Part shown: piece after piece, positions 41,537-53,600 of the stretch | Numbering within the stretch: the stretch's first letter is position 1 | Layout of the letters: each line of letters starts with the position of its first letter | NCBI GenBank assembly: GCA_947568835.1 | Contig: OX387606.1 | Location: 7,006,001 to 7,070,000 of the forward strand | Reading direction: 5' to 3' | Source: Protonemura montana | Lineage: Eukaryota > Arthropoda > Insecta > Plecoptera > Nemouridae | Length of the DNA stretch: 64,000 nt | The notes under the pieces: generated by a model | The model's input: only the letters and a program-made list of their open reading frames with translations | What the model was told of the DNA's origin: nothing | Database searches by the model: none | Position numbers and translations under genes: made by a program

Positions 41537-41606
41537 CGAACGCTCGCGGTCGCTCAGGGCTTGCCGTCGACGGGCCGGCCGACGGTATAGGTAGGTAGGT
41601 GTACAT
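41537..41606 (-). CDS. Weak alternative upstream exon candidate
   Basis: An ATG at 41606 opens 23 codons plus one base (starting MYTYLPIPSAGP, ending PERPRAF). They end at TTCG|GTGAGG, a good donor (GT at 41536-41535). The leftover G would join GC at 8582 to give Gly, so the phase also fits the Dpr Ig exon. The segment is GC-rich but has no signal peptide and no recognisable domain. It is listed only because it competes with the better candidate at 44221-44353. Confidence 0.12.
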
Positions 41607-42452
41607 GAACTACGTTTCACTTCTACGTGGCATGCAAAATTAATCTCCGTTGAAAACTGCCGTGCGGAAAAACGAAAAGTAATTTAAATAAAGGTGATAC
41701 GGGGTCAGTTTACATCAGTTTAAGCGATGTAAAGAATGATTGTGAAATATATTGAAAGTTACGTCGTTTGAAGGAATAATTAAGAGCGATAGCAGGTTCA
41801 TTGGTCTGTTGATTTGATATACAAATAGGGTTATGGTTGATTGGATGTTGATTTTGTATTAAAATTAAGTGGCTCTACATTTATTTGACAGACAAACGAT
41901 TTCGTGATCCTCTTTTTGCACCCTTTGAAACTGGTGGAGAGCTAGGGATCGCAAAGACTGCTAGCTTTCTTTTTGTTCATTTTCGCATTTTATCGAGGGA
42001 GCCTTTGTTTTGATAAGTAAAAAAAAAACGCCAGTCGCCGTTTTTCTTTGAGCAAAAAATGATGAAAAGAATGTATTAATTCGGAGGTCGTTTTTGTACA
42101 CAAAAAATAACACAACCACCATTCACAATTTAGATGGACTGTAAAGCCAACGAAAATTCAATTTCAATATCACTTACTAAATTTTAAGTACTTACTAATT
42201 TATTTTATTACCACAGCACATATCTTAAAGTAATTTAACTTTGTGAGATTTTAAATTTACAAAAACCAGTTCTCATATTAAAAAGCCTACTTCTTAAAAT
42301 CTTGAAAAAAATTACGGTTTGAAGGATTTTAATCGAATCCTCATACCTCAAGCTAGAAATCTACTTCATTGTCCACGTGACGGTACCCGAAATTTTCTTT
42401 TCCTTTCACTTCTAGTCGTATTTCCTTTGAATCCGGAGAATGAATATGAACT

Positions 42453-42810
42453 TTGAACTCAGAGCGCGCGAAACAAAAGAGTCACCGGCACGAATCGTAT
42501 TCGGATGTTGTAAATTTCCACCTCCGACATGGCGAACAATTATCTGAAGAGCAGTGCACACTGCGATCCGGCTTAGCATCTACAACACTACATCTTGGAG
42601 CGAATACGCACTCCAGTCGTGCGGTGGTGCGAACCATGGCCTCGCCCTTCCGATGTGTCATGTTGCCCTGGATAGTCAAGCTTTCTATATTGTCGACGTC
42701 ACGGGATTTTCCGGCGAGATGCTAAAGAGAAGTTCAATATGGCGTAAGACAGGGTTGATCCCGAATACCGTGTCTGGGATTCGGTCGGGAGACCGCGTTT
42801 TACCTTAGAC
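42453..42810. other. GC-rich segment with overlapping open frames, no gene assigned
   Basis: Plus-strand frames of 84-90 codons and a minus-strand frame of 65 codons overlap here. GC content is visibly higher than in the flanks. A short plus frame starts MNMNFELRARETKES near 42440. No domain, signal peptide or consistent splice pair was recognised. It could be an exon of an unrecognised gene, a decayed element or a CpG-rich regulatory stretch. Confidence 0.3.
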
Positions 42811-42896
42811 TGGCTCAGACTTCCACGCTAGCTAAATCTTCGGGTGGAGCGAATTCGCGTCAACGCGCACGACGGCACTCTTCCAACGATGAAATA

Positions 42897-42937
42897 TAGG
42901 TATAGGTATGCACAAGAGAGGCTAATACCTATACCTA
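42897..42937. repeat. Perfect 13-bp inverted repeat (hairpin)
   Basis: TAGGTATAGGTAT at 42897-42909 and its exact reverse complement ATACCTATACCTA at 42925-42937 enclose a 15-base loop. It could form a stem in RNA or be the termini of a small decayed element. Confidence 0.85.
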
Positions 42938-43814
42938 GCTACCATGGGTATGCAGGGCAAACTTCTCTTTGATATCAAAATGCAGAGGGAATGCAAGAGA
43001 AAAGTCTTTTTAACTCGTTGCATAGAAAATATAAGAAAAGTCGATTGCATTTTTCCCAAAATAAATTTACGGAAAGACGGAAACTGTTAGACGAATATTC
43101 TTTTCGATAGAATATTTGAAGCTATAGACTATTGACGTTTCGTAGAAGAGCAAAAATTATTGAGAAACATTGGCGATTGTATCGCAAGAAAGTTTCCACC
43201 CCCCTGTGTTTTGGAATCTTGCACAATTCATCTTTTGCCTTGAGTACGGAAACAGAAGTGAAAAACAGCGAATAATAAACATATCCGCAACTTGTGAAAT
43301 ATATTGCCGTTATAGTGATAACAAACGTGGAGGAAGGAAGGAATGAAAAAGAAACAAAAGAAAAAATGTCGCCAAAGAAAATGACTCTCTTTCTTTTCTT
43401 GCAATCCACGGCTGGAAATATAATCCTGTGTGCCATTTTCCATCGTGATTCCGAGTTGCGTGCTAAATACTTCCTTCATAGAAATGATTGAAAGAAGCAC
43501 GTACTTTATAAGTTACAAGTTTAAAAATATACCGCCCTAGATAAAGTATTCCAAAATGTCATTATTTTTTATGGGTTTCCTTTTGTTTCCTCGGCCTTCC
43601 TCTTAGCAATACTCAAGGTTGATAAAGTTAGCAATACTTACAGCAATAATTCATACAACTTATCTCTAGAAATTTGTTCTGTGCCATTTGTTTTTCTCAT
43701 TTAGTCAGAACAATCCTCCTTATTCCATGCCACACTAACTTCGGTTTCTTGACGAATACAATTCCATCTTCCATTAAGATAGAGGGGAAATTTCCACGTT
43801 TCTCCTGCTAACAT

Positions 43815-43840
43815 ATTATTTAAATTTAATTTTAAATAAT
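43815..43840. repeat. AT-rich inverted repeat, 10-bp arms
   Basis: ATTATTTAAA at 43815-43824 and TTTAAATAAT at 43831-43840 with a 6-base spacer. Likely incidental in AT-rich DNA. Confidence 0.7.
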
Positions 43841-44220
43841 GAAAATTATTATAAGTGATTTCCAAAACGTGAGATTACTACTAAAAGATTCTATCAAATT
43901 TAATTAAGCTGAACCTACTCGCAATCAGAGTTCAAATTAACATGACAATAAAACCGCATTTCCACCGACTAAATGAATGTGATTCCCATGCATTTTACTA
44001 AAAGCTTCACCGAAGTTAGCAAGTCTCGCGTGGTTTCACCACATTTTGTACCATATCAGCCGCATCAGCCGAGAGCGCGTTTGCAAGCGGAGACCAAGTC
44101 ACACGTACTAAATTCTGTTTAAATGCTGCTTTCATCAGTCAAGTCGGGCGATAAGGAAGCGTGGAGGCGATTACCTCCAGCCCAGGACTCGCATTCTCAC
44201 TAACAAATGGAGACACTCAC

Positions 44221-44353
44221 TCAGTTTGCTTTCCTTTGCCGTGGCCGCGGTGGGGGCGGCGGCGAGCCTATCCCGTTTGAGCGAATCCTCGTCGAGCGGC
44301 GGTATCGAATACGAACCGCAGGCCATTATGCCTAGCCAAACCGCATTTTTCAT
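44221..44353 (-). CDS. Candidate upstream (N-terminal) exon, phase-compatible with the Dpr Ig exon
   Basis: An ATG at 44353 opens 44 codons plus one base. A weakly hydrophobic start (MKNAVWLGIMACG) is followed by a charged stretch (DEDSLKRDR) and an Ala/Thr-rich linker ending KESKL. The exon ends at CTGA|GTGAGT, a near-consensus donor (GT at 44220-44219), and leaves a single A. Joined to the GC that opens the exon at 8582-8398, this makes AGC (Ser) and keeps the frame open, as an upstream Dpr exon must. Codon use is GC-rich, as in the Ig exon. A TATAAAA lies about 20 bases before the ATG. A possible acceptor GGCTAG at 44326-44321 has a CTAAT upstream but a poor pyrimidine tract, so the true 5' limit is unclear. 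Phase agreement alone happens one time in three, the plus strand is also open here, and no conserved domain is present, so this remains a candidate. Confidence 0.35.
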
Positions 44354-46892
44354 TTCGAAATTAGATTTTTATAGGCGATTCAGATGAATTATAATACGAC
44401 GCTGTACGACGCTGTGACGGTTCGATCAGTGTTTTCGGCAAAGCTAAACGTACTATTTGTGTATTTGTTGGTTTTCCGTTAAATTTTTTATGTTTTCTTA
44501 AGCTACTTTCATTTTGTGAAAGAAAATTATGGAGATGTTTGTACACCTTGTGCATCAACATGGACTGCTGAGGCATGTTTTTGAACCAAAAATTAACTTA
44601 AGTACTTAAACAAAGGGAGTAGAAAAGAACATCCTCTAGCGTGGTTCATTAAAAATTATTTTTTGATATTCTCTTCAAACGCCGAAGAAAATGTGAGACC
44701 TCTTTGAAATGTTCCGCCGTCAAAACCATATTTTCTCTCCAAACTTCCAGGAGTTCACGAATCACTTTTAGCAGTAGGGAGGTGTTCATATTTAAAGTGT
44801 CCATGGGTGAATACTCTACGCCAAGTGAAAACAAAATCAGGTTCGTTTATGTGTGTGCGTTTTCTAGGTTTCTAGCATGATTTCATCAACTTATATTCTA
44901 ATCTGATGTCAAATATTTGATGATATTTGTAAAATTAATAAGAGAATTGTGTAAACACATCTAAGATGGAAGTAGGTACGAAAATGTAGGTATTTTTGGG
45001 AATATTTGCTTCTCTGAGATCAGGTTCCTTGTAGATCTGAAGATATGGATTTTAAACTCGGTTTTAAAGACTCATTACGAATGTAAATATTAACTTTCAT
45101 GAGGTAAGGAACTTTCGAGAAACAGTCTTGATCTTTCTAGCATCATAACAGCAAACTTCTAAAGTCATTGATCGACTCCATGCACAAGTTCTTTCAAGAG
45201 GCTTCTGCAAAGAATACAATAATAGCTATATACATATTTTAAAGCAAACATTCACGGCGAACTAAATATTTAAGACCCACAAATTAGAAAATACTTGTAA
45301 GACTCCGTAACCATTTTCCTGAATTCAATTTCACTGGCCTGAATTTACTCTTCTCATTAAAATTTCTCTGGAGGTCAATTACACGAAGAAACTCCAATTG
45401 AAGCAATAAAAATGGTCACACTTGACTGGTTTCAGCAGTATACGACCAAGTATGTATTGCTACCTTATTTACTATTTCACCAGTCGAATATAAAATTGCA
45501 CTTCTCGTGTAAAAATGTCATGATCTATTTGACATCCCATTGGTTGATTGTTAGATTTTCAATTTCGGAAACAGATTTGCCCGAGCGAGTAAAACGCCGA
45601 TTTAAGACAAGAAATCGAACCATTTTCTCCAGCATAGGTATACCCCGTGGCAAACGGCAACGCATGAGTTTCAGCTTAAGCCGTGCGACCACACAAAAGT
45701 AAGTTATAAAACTACGTGTAAAGGTAAAGCAAAGAAACTCATAAAACAAGGTCGTAAACATAAACATAGAAACGGAAGTCAAACAATGAAAACGGAAACA
45801 GCGGGGATTTCCTAGGGTCAAAAAGAATACGACACGCTCTGTACAAAAAAAAAAACATGGAAGAGAGTTTTGTTACCACAATAAGTGCTTCAAATTAAAC
45901 CACTTTACTGAGGCTTTCCTCACAAAGCTGATTGGTTCTTTGATTTCAAAGTAATAAATCTTGTCGTAGCGGCTCGCGTTTTCTTTTTACTGTAATGGCG
46001 AACTACAAGAGAGAACTGGATGAAGACATAATGTCATGTCTTGAAAAACACTAACTTAGTGGACTAGGTGTAGTTTCTAGCCACTCATTTTGTTCATCTT
46101 GTGCTCTAGCTACCGTAGTAGATATTACAACATTTTATGTTTGCTTCGAGGAAAACGGGAAGAAAAACTAGGTTCGAACGAATATCCCGGAGCTATTCGA
46201 AAGTCCGATATAAGGTTATAAAGTTAAAGCTGGACGGGTAGAGAGTATTAAAGTAAGCATGCCTGAGGGCGCTACCGAAGACTCTGGATTAAGCACGACC
46301 GATCCGCAGGAGAAGAAATGAATATGGCTCTGAATTCGAATAAGTTAGATAACATCATCTAGGTTAGGTGTATTGTTTTTCGATTAAAAACAAGATTATA
46401 TACGTTGACCTGGTAAAAATCAACCAGCTGTGGCACGAGTCAAGCTGCGGACGAATAGCTGCAGAATAGTTAAAAAAGGAAAAAAGCGAATGTTGTCGAA
46501 TCATACCGATGTTAGCACAGGGATAGCATTTATTTCTAGAAAAAGAAATACATTTTCAAAAGAAAAGTGCTTCGAAAAATCTGTGCGGAAAAGAAACGGG
46601 AATAATTAGCTCTTGTGTGGAAGTTACAACAGTATTCTTTGTGTGCGCTTCGTCAGCTACAGATGTGCTAGAGGGACGAGAAAACAATCGACTCCCACAC
46701 ATTTGTCTTTTGCTTTGCAAGTAATTAGTCAAATCTAAACTTACATCCATGCAAATATCTGTGTAACGGGCATTCATCTGCTCTACTTAACGGGTGACAC
46801 TCAAAAGTAAATAATACGAAAACGTATCAAAAGTAGGTAATTCTATTTCACGTGCGCATTTAAATTGCATTTGTTTGTGTAATTGGAACAAA

Positions 46893-47591
46893 TTAGAGCA
46901 CTTCATTAACAGAATTGAACACGAGTAGAGAGAGGTAGATAGATTTAGAAGGGGATATAAATGTAGAACTGTAGGATATAGCCGAAAGCTTTCTGGCTAA
47001 CAAATCCAAAATGGGATCTACCCAACGGGATTGATTTTCCACGCAAACGATGAAGAATGAATCGAGTGTTGATGAAGACAGAGATGTCGTGAATGGAGAG
47101 ACACATCTACCCAATTAGAGACATCGGGAATCTTCGGTTGGAGAGTCGGCGATCGCTGGCAAAACGGAATTGCGAACAAAATTATTAATTCGCAACCAGG
47201 GAAACGGCTAGCTAGTCGATAAAATATATAAGACGCCGTTTCGCCAAGCACGAGGCCAAAATCAACCCGGCTAGGAGACATCTTGGAAACAAACAAGGCG
47301 GTAAAACGATATCTTGATTACGGAGAGAAATCGAGAAAGAGCAGAGAGGACTTAAGCCGATGAAATGAAGAGAAAGGAGAAAAAAAAACATCTTGAGACA
47401 TAAAAGAGTCTGAACAGTAAACACACTTTAGGGAGTGCAGAATGGGATGCGATATGGAGGCAGAGTCCACGTCGCTTCTCCTTCGTTAGAGTCTGTTCGC
47501 GAGTAAAGTAATGCATGGCTACAGCTAAACACACCTGTGTGGAAGGGTGAGAGAAGTCAAGTCCTTCTTTGCACCTAGATTCTATATCCAA
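46893..47591. other. Purine-rich strand-asymmetric tract
   Basis: The plus strand is rich in GA/AGA runs. As a result four overlapping minus-strand frames (70-92 codons each) chain across 700 bases in changing frames. None contains a recognised domain and the peptides are rich in Ser, Leu, Phe and Cys, as expected from reading a pyrimidine-rich strand. TATATAAG at about 47224 is not followed by an evident initiator or gene. Confidence 0.5.
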
Positions 47592-48285
47592 ACAAGACGC
47601 AGATGCATGGAGCTAGCGAGATAAAAGAGAGCCCACTTCTAGATCCGATTACGGAGTAGCAAAGGTAAATAGAGAAGTCTGAACTACGCGAGCCGTTCTT
47701 AATTCCTTCTTGTGAGCATTAGACATTTCGCGGATTTCATATCAGATGTGAATTCAGGCAGAAATGAAAACTAGTGGCGAGATTTTTCTCTTGATCATAT
47801 AATTACAGCACATGTGAGGAAAAGGTGGGAAAACAGTTATTAATGAAGGCAGTTATTTAAAAGCCATTTCGATTTTCTCTGCGCGTTTGAGAAAGTTAAA
47901 AGAAATAGGCTCGAGTCTCAATTTTACTGATGAATGGAGATTTCTTCACCATGAAGTAAGATGCAACTAACCATATGATTTTCGATTAAGAGGAGTTCCA
48001 TTACCAAATGTTGGTCTGAGCTTTAAAACCGTTGTCAATCAACTACGGCTACGATTTGAAATTAGTTTCTGTTTTTTGTTTTAGAATAGCAATATTGTTA
48101 AACATGAAATACCATTTTTAATTACCATCTTTTCTCCCAGTTGCTTAAAACTTGGATAAAAAATAGTTATTCAAGTTCAAATTCAAAAAATGAAACAAAA
48201 AATATTATTAATAATGCTAAAGGATTGGCGAATAGAATGTATAGACTACTCGAAACGTGCAGAAATACAAAAAAAAGGAAAGTTG

Positions 48286-48505
48286 CCAGTTTCTCTCGTT
48301 AATTGGCGGCAAGGTGACATGCGGACGGCCGGTTCGACGCCGTGAGCTCGCGACGCTGAGCTAATGGACGAAGGCAGGCGTCGGTCCTCGACGGACGGCG
48401 CCCGGCGCCGCGACGCTCAAGAACAAGTAATTAAGGAGAGCTACGGCCGAAGCCGACGCCAGCGACGAGGACGCCGACGTCGGCGAGCAGTCCGTCAACT
48501 TTAAT
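48286..48505. other. GC/CpG-rich island, possible exon or promoter
   Basis: Sharply GC- and CpG-rich within AT-rich flanks, with palindromic pieces such as GGCGCCCGGCGCC and CGACGTCG. On the plus strand ATG at 48364 opens a 46-codon Arg-rich frame (MDEGRRRSSTDGARRRDAQE...). Another plus frame from about 48440 reads acidic (AEADASDEDADVGEQS) and stays open to 48560. The minus strand is also open. No frame has a convincing acceptor and donor together. A CpG-rich promoter or first exon is possible but unproved. Confidence 0.3.
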
Positions 48506-49248
48506 TGGTCAGGCTTGCTACTCGAAAATTTCGCATCGTTCGAAGCATTAATTCAGAATCGTTAACGAAAAAGTTTTAAACTCTAAATCTCTGAGGTGAT
48601 CAACAATATTTAATGTCGTTTAGCTACACATCAGCGACGCGAAGCCATTTAAATTACTTCATGAGGGGTTGAAACCAATCATTCGGAAATGCGATTACGC
48701 CAGGGTATGCTAGACATGCCGAGATTTGAAATATTTTCATCGCAGAGTTCATGATATCGTTCACTTCGGGGGTTTCGATGGTATTTCATTTCTCGTTGTT
48801 TGCCTGTTCTATTGTGTTTTATTTTCTAAAATTTATGGTCGATAATAAATTATTTCTTTTCCTAGCTAAACGCGATCTATATTGGTAATTTCTCACTGAG
48901 GAGAATTCAGAAAATAAAAGCCAGAAGCACCACGCTTTATGCATATTATAGCTACGATCAATTTTTAATAATAATTTGATGTAAAAGGAAGGAGAGCTGG
49001 AAGTTAATGAGAGGACGACATTTAAATTAGCGAAAACTATGGCTGGTTTATCACTGGATTTAATTACATATGGTCAGTACCTTCATTTGTCAGCATGGGC
49101 CAATTATTGAACAATGAAGGTAAAATTTCAGACGATATGTTGACACACCTGCAAGGGTCACTCCGATATTAAAATTAAAATCCTCGTGAACCATTCTTGA
49201 CATCTACGGTCTAACCCTAGAGAGAAGATACCAGCCCAAGAACAGCCA

Positions 49249-49515
49249 CCCAGCGTTGCTACCAACACATAAATGCAATGTCAGCTATGATTTCAATGCC
49301 AGGATGTCAAACTACTTATTATATTTGATGATAATTACCAGAGAATTGTTACAATTGATATAAAAACTCGAAAAACAAAATGACAAAACCTTAGAGCGAA
49401 AGGAAAATGGCGGAAATTAGCTGAGATGATTTGTATTGTTTTTTTTTTTGGCCCGCATGGCACCACAAAACGACCGGTGTCGCCTCTACCAGTAAAATAT
49501 GTTCTCTCGCTGAAT
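49249..49515 (-). repeat. Dispersed ~280-bp repeat, copy 2
   Basis: Matches 38527-38812 along its length in the same orientation (CAGCGTTGCTACCAAC at one end, AGCTGAGATGATTTGTAT in the middle, GTTCTCTCGCTGAATGG at the other end). It also shares GGTAGAGGC (reversed) with the partial copy at 21433. Roughly 20 bases shorter than copy 1, through indels in the AT-rich middle. The minus frame at 49335-49547 lies inside it and is not a gene. Confidence 0.65.
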
Positions 49516-50516
49516 GGAGTAGGTATATATGAAACCCAATTTTGCATAAAAATGTTTAATGAATAGTTAATAAATCAAGTTTCTGACTTTTCTTCATGTT
49601 CATACTTTATATACGGTGCGATATTTTCAATCACAATATAAATAAATTGATTGAACGATTGAAGCCAGTGCGGTTATTGTATCATGGCAAAACATCGGAT
49701 TCTGTTTTTCTTGTCAAAGTCTTGTCTATTAAAATATGTAAAGAAAGCGACTCGTTGTTTGAAATATCTGTAATAAGAAGCAGCGCTTTCGACGCAGCGA
49801 ACTCAAGGGGCGAAATATTCTATTTCCAGAAGGGGCACAACTTATGTAATAACAAAATCGATTTTTCAAAATTCTTTTGCGCGTGATCTATTCAAAGAGT
49901 CGAGACACCCTGGGTGAATGGGGAAAGATTTAAGGGAAGAATGGAAATTTCTTGTGGAAAATTACACGCTTTGCCGGGGTGCGAGTGATAGGATGGTGAA
50001 TGGTAATATGTAGATATAAAAATATTACACTCGAAAGCTCCAGAAGACAGGTTTGATAGAATGTTAATATAGATGATAAAAAAGGCAAGGTGAAAGTCAT
50101 ACTCTGATATTATTTAACATGTTTTTTTTTGGATATTTTAAACGAATAAACTATCTCAATTTCAAAGAAATGTTGTTATAGTAGTTTGCTAAGAGCCTGT
50201 ACGTACCTATTTTCTACACAATTTTATTTTCCAAGTGTCCTGAAATTGTCGGTCATGCAACTTGTATGGACACCTGGGGAACGTTTTATTGAACCAAGTC
50301 TCATAAATAATTAATTATTTTTAAATATTTAACCTGGATTTCTTCAAGAAGCAAGTATAAAACATATTTGTCTTAAATAATTTATGGGTATAGGACGATA
50401 CTAACGGATCGATATTTCTAGTTTCTTTGAAATCTTAAGGTTGCCGAAACTTTACACTGGTTCTCTTTGAAATCTATCACAACGTTAATTTGTGTTTGTA
50501 GTACCCTTCAGTCGTC

Positions 50517-50545
50517 CATACATATATATACATACATATATATCT
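50517..50545. repeat. AT/CATA-rich simple repeat
   Basis: CATACATATATATA and CATACATATATATC occur head to tail, a two-copy 14-base repeat of low complexity. Confidence 0.75.
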
Positions 50546-50611
50546 AAAGTATATGTAGCGATGGATACAGTTGATCCCTAGCTTGTTCAAAGTTGTGGAA
50601 TCCAATAAAAT

Positions 50612-50643
50612 GTGTGTGTGTGTGTGTGGGTGTGTGTGTGTGT
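50612..50643. repeat. (TG)n microsatellite with one interruption
   Basis: TG dinucleotides run for about 32 bases, broken once by GGG. The frames through it (VCVC or HTHT peptides) are spurious. Confidence 0.9.
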
Positions 50644-53600
50644 ATTTGTGTGGATCGGGAACGGGAACGGGTTGATACACCGTCAGCGCACGCATGTCAC
50701 TGGCCAGGATCCTTGCCAGGATCCTAGTCAGGACTCAGGATGTGCTGTGGAAACACATTATCCGAGCGGTTTGCTTCGCAGCTTCGCCTTGCTTTTGCTG
50801 ACTGAATATCTAAACGATGTGCTGAAAACTTGTTCGAATCTTGAATGGCAAGATGTCTTATTTTATATCCGAACTGAATTGTGTACGCGATTCCGACTGG
50901 TCCCGCGCCTGCGATGCCTTCTTCCCCCGCCCCCCTCACCCCTTGTTATAGAATCCAATATCTCCCGTTCCATTCGGCAACGGAATGACGGTTAACTTCG
51001 CAAACAAGATTACTTGTGCCAAAAACCACGAAATATATCGAAGAATGACCACGTATAATATACCAGTATAGTCGCACGGCTGGGTGCAAGAGTTTTGCCG
51101 ATAAATTCAAACTGGAAAAGATTGCGGACCACAAAGAAATATACATTTTTATGAACCGATTGTTTCTGAAAAGTTCTTTACGAAAGATATGCACGTTATT
51201 TTGTTAACGAATTCAGCCACCTTTTTATTTTTGCCCAAATTCTTGTCATTGTTCAGCCGAGTAATTCTACCGTGTGCAAGAAAATATCTTGGTACACAAG
51301 ACTCACTTCACATCCAAACGCAAATCTCCATATTAATTACAAAGGCCCTTAGTCGCTTAGCCCTTTCATAAGCTTAGTGTATACGAAGCATTGCAAGGTG
51401 TAGGACCTTTACTACCTAACCTTTAATAAGTAATTAGGAATAATGCCCTAAGCTGGGACAATACCACGATCGTAGCCTAAGTGCTAATAACTATTTATAT
51501 AAGCTTCAACCCTTAGAAACAATTACTCGTTAAATTGTATTCGTGTGATCACAAACACTTAATACTTGGTCCGGAACATGCCTGAAACGATGACCCATAT
51601 TGAAGAAATATCTTAATTTGCCAATGTTCAATTTTGCTTCGGCTACGTTCATTAGAATGCGTATTATTCTCAAAACATCAAAGGAAAATGCAAAATAATC
51701 CCAGTAATCCTTTAGTGTATGCACAAGACCACGTGCAAAATGAGAATGAAGACATTGATGGCACCACCAGGTGATTTAAGCGGAGAACCGTCACACGTGG
51801 CACCCATTAATCACGGCTTGGTTAACTCGTGTTTCCATTTTCTTGCACCGCGATCGCATCTAGTACCTAATAACAAGCCATGACGACGTCAACCCCATAA
51901 TTGTTATTTTTTTAATGGCATTAATATTTCACAAAATATCGGACGCTGATAACGTCCGCATTCCGTGTTGTCAGTTTTAATAAGTCTTGGGGTGAGTGCT
52001 GCGGCGAAGGGTTTTCTTAGGGGCTGGCAAAGAGCTGTAGATATGCTGGCGGTGTCTTAATTATATTCGAGGACAATAATTTCCATATGATCAGCTTGAA
52101 CGGCACACGGAAAGGAAGTAAATCCATGTCGGCACGACACAGGAAGGGAAGTGGCAAAGATCTATTGTGATTACGAGGACCTCATACTTAATGGATTCTT
52201 AAGCCACTCGGAGCATATACGTTGTGACAGGAAAGCTATTCTTAATAGGAAGGTTTTTGTTTTAAAAAAAAAGAGAGAAATTGCTTTTCCGATCGGTGGC
52301 ATGGAGTTAGCACAAATGGTTGGCTATTGATTTAATTTTCGTCCGTGTCTGAAGGTTTCTTAAAAATGTCCCGGGCAGCGACCGATGGTGCTACTTGACG
52401 TGGCACCTCCATTCCGCGCCATGCAAGGATGTGATTTGAAGAAATGCCTGCCATGACTGTTATTAGACATGGTATTATATATAACCCCATAATTCTTTCT
52501 TATCCGGCTGTCTTTTATTGTTTTTTTTTTACATGTAATATGTACAAAATATATGACACGGGGCATGCTTGCACTAAAATGTAGGTCAATCTTCAACTGG
52601 TGTACTTAAAAATTGTATTAAGGAACGTAATGAAATGCAATCAATCCAACTTAAAAATGTTGTAACATATAAAATAAATTAATTTACATAATACAAAATT
52701 GCATGTTGCCTTTGTCACAAGCGTTGCGACTGGCGGTACGAGCATTAAAAAAAAATCACAATAAAACGGTAGCTTGAGCGAAAAAACAAAATAACTCTAT
52801 CAGGAAAAATTGTTACACATATGAAAGAGGTTCTCCGTGTAATATGCAAAGCATTTTGGACCTTTTTGTACCTTGTTGTGTATTACGAAATTCATCATGC
52901 CGACATCCCTAGAGTGCTTTAAATAAAGATTAACCTACACCCACTTTTGATAGTCATCTATTTCACTTAAGAAATGGGAATAAAGTTTACGCATTTAACG
53001 AGAAAGACAAAGAAGGAACTCGTAGAAAGACGCTGTGGGTTTCGGTTGCCACTTGCCACGCCGGCTTGCTGAGACCATTTTCAGTCGGCCATTTTGAGAG
53101 GTAACTATGCAACTACATACATGGGTTCCTTCCGTCGCATGATTAACATGCGCATGAATCTTTCTGTTACGGACAGAGAATGTCACCACGATGCCCACTA
53201 AGTGTGCTAATATGAGTAATAAGTCCTGCCTTTGAATGATTACTGGTACCCAAGTAATATGGTTCATTAACACGCTAACCATTAATATAAAGTCAACATC
53301 ACAAAAGGGTACGAAACTTGTCCCAACCGAGTGTAGCCTTTTAGAGAGCGAGCCACGTATACTTCAAGTCTTTGCAAGGGTTAATGCACCCTCTTAATAT
53401 CACAAAACCAACATAAATCAAACTCTCCGCAGAAATGGCTACATTTTTTATTATTAAAAGTTAATGCCTCCGGTTATACAGTAGATAGTGTTAGTGTTAG
53501 TAGTTCCGCCCCAGCCATGAACTAGGGTCAGTAGATCATTCCGCCATTTTTGTTGGGAAAGAAATTGCATTCCACAATTCCCTTTCGCTCTCTAGCGCTC

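Larger units (their letters stand above)
34746..44220. other. Long noncoding stretch (probable Dpr intron, last part)
   Basis: No recognised gene apart from the weak exon candidate at 41537-41606. Holds a run of 16 G at 37148-37163, a copy of the ~280-bp repeat at 38.5-38.8 kb, a GC pocket with GCGGCGCCGC at about 39195, overlapping frames at 42.45-42.81 kb, a hairpin at 42.9 kb and an AT palindrome at 43.8 kb. Confidence 0.6.
44354..49248. other. Noncoding stretch upstream of the candidate N-terminal exon
   Basis: If 44221-44353 is the first coding exon, this is 5' flanking or 5'-UTR intron sequence. It holds a purine-rich tract at about 46.9-47.6 kb and a GC island at 48.3-48.5 kb. No gene is recognised. 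Confidence 0.5.

Noticed and set aside
47220-47235. TATATAAG as a promoter
   Set aside because: No initiator, no downstream coding exon, and such strings are common in AT-rich DNA.
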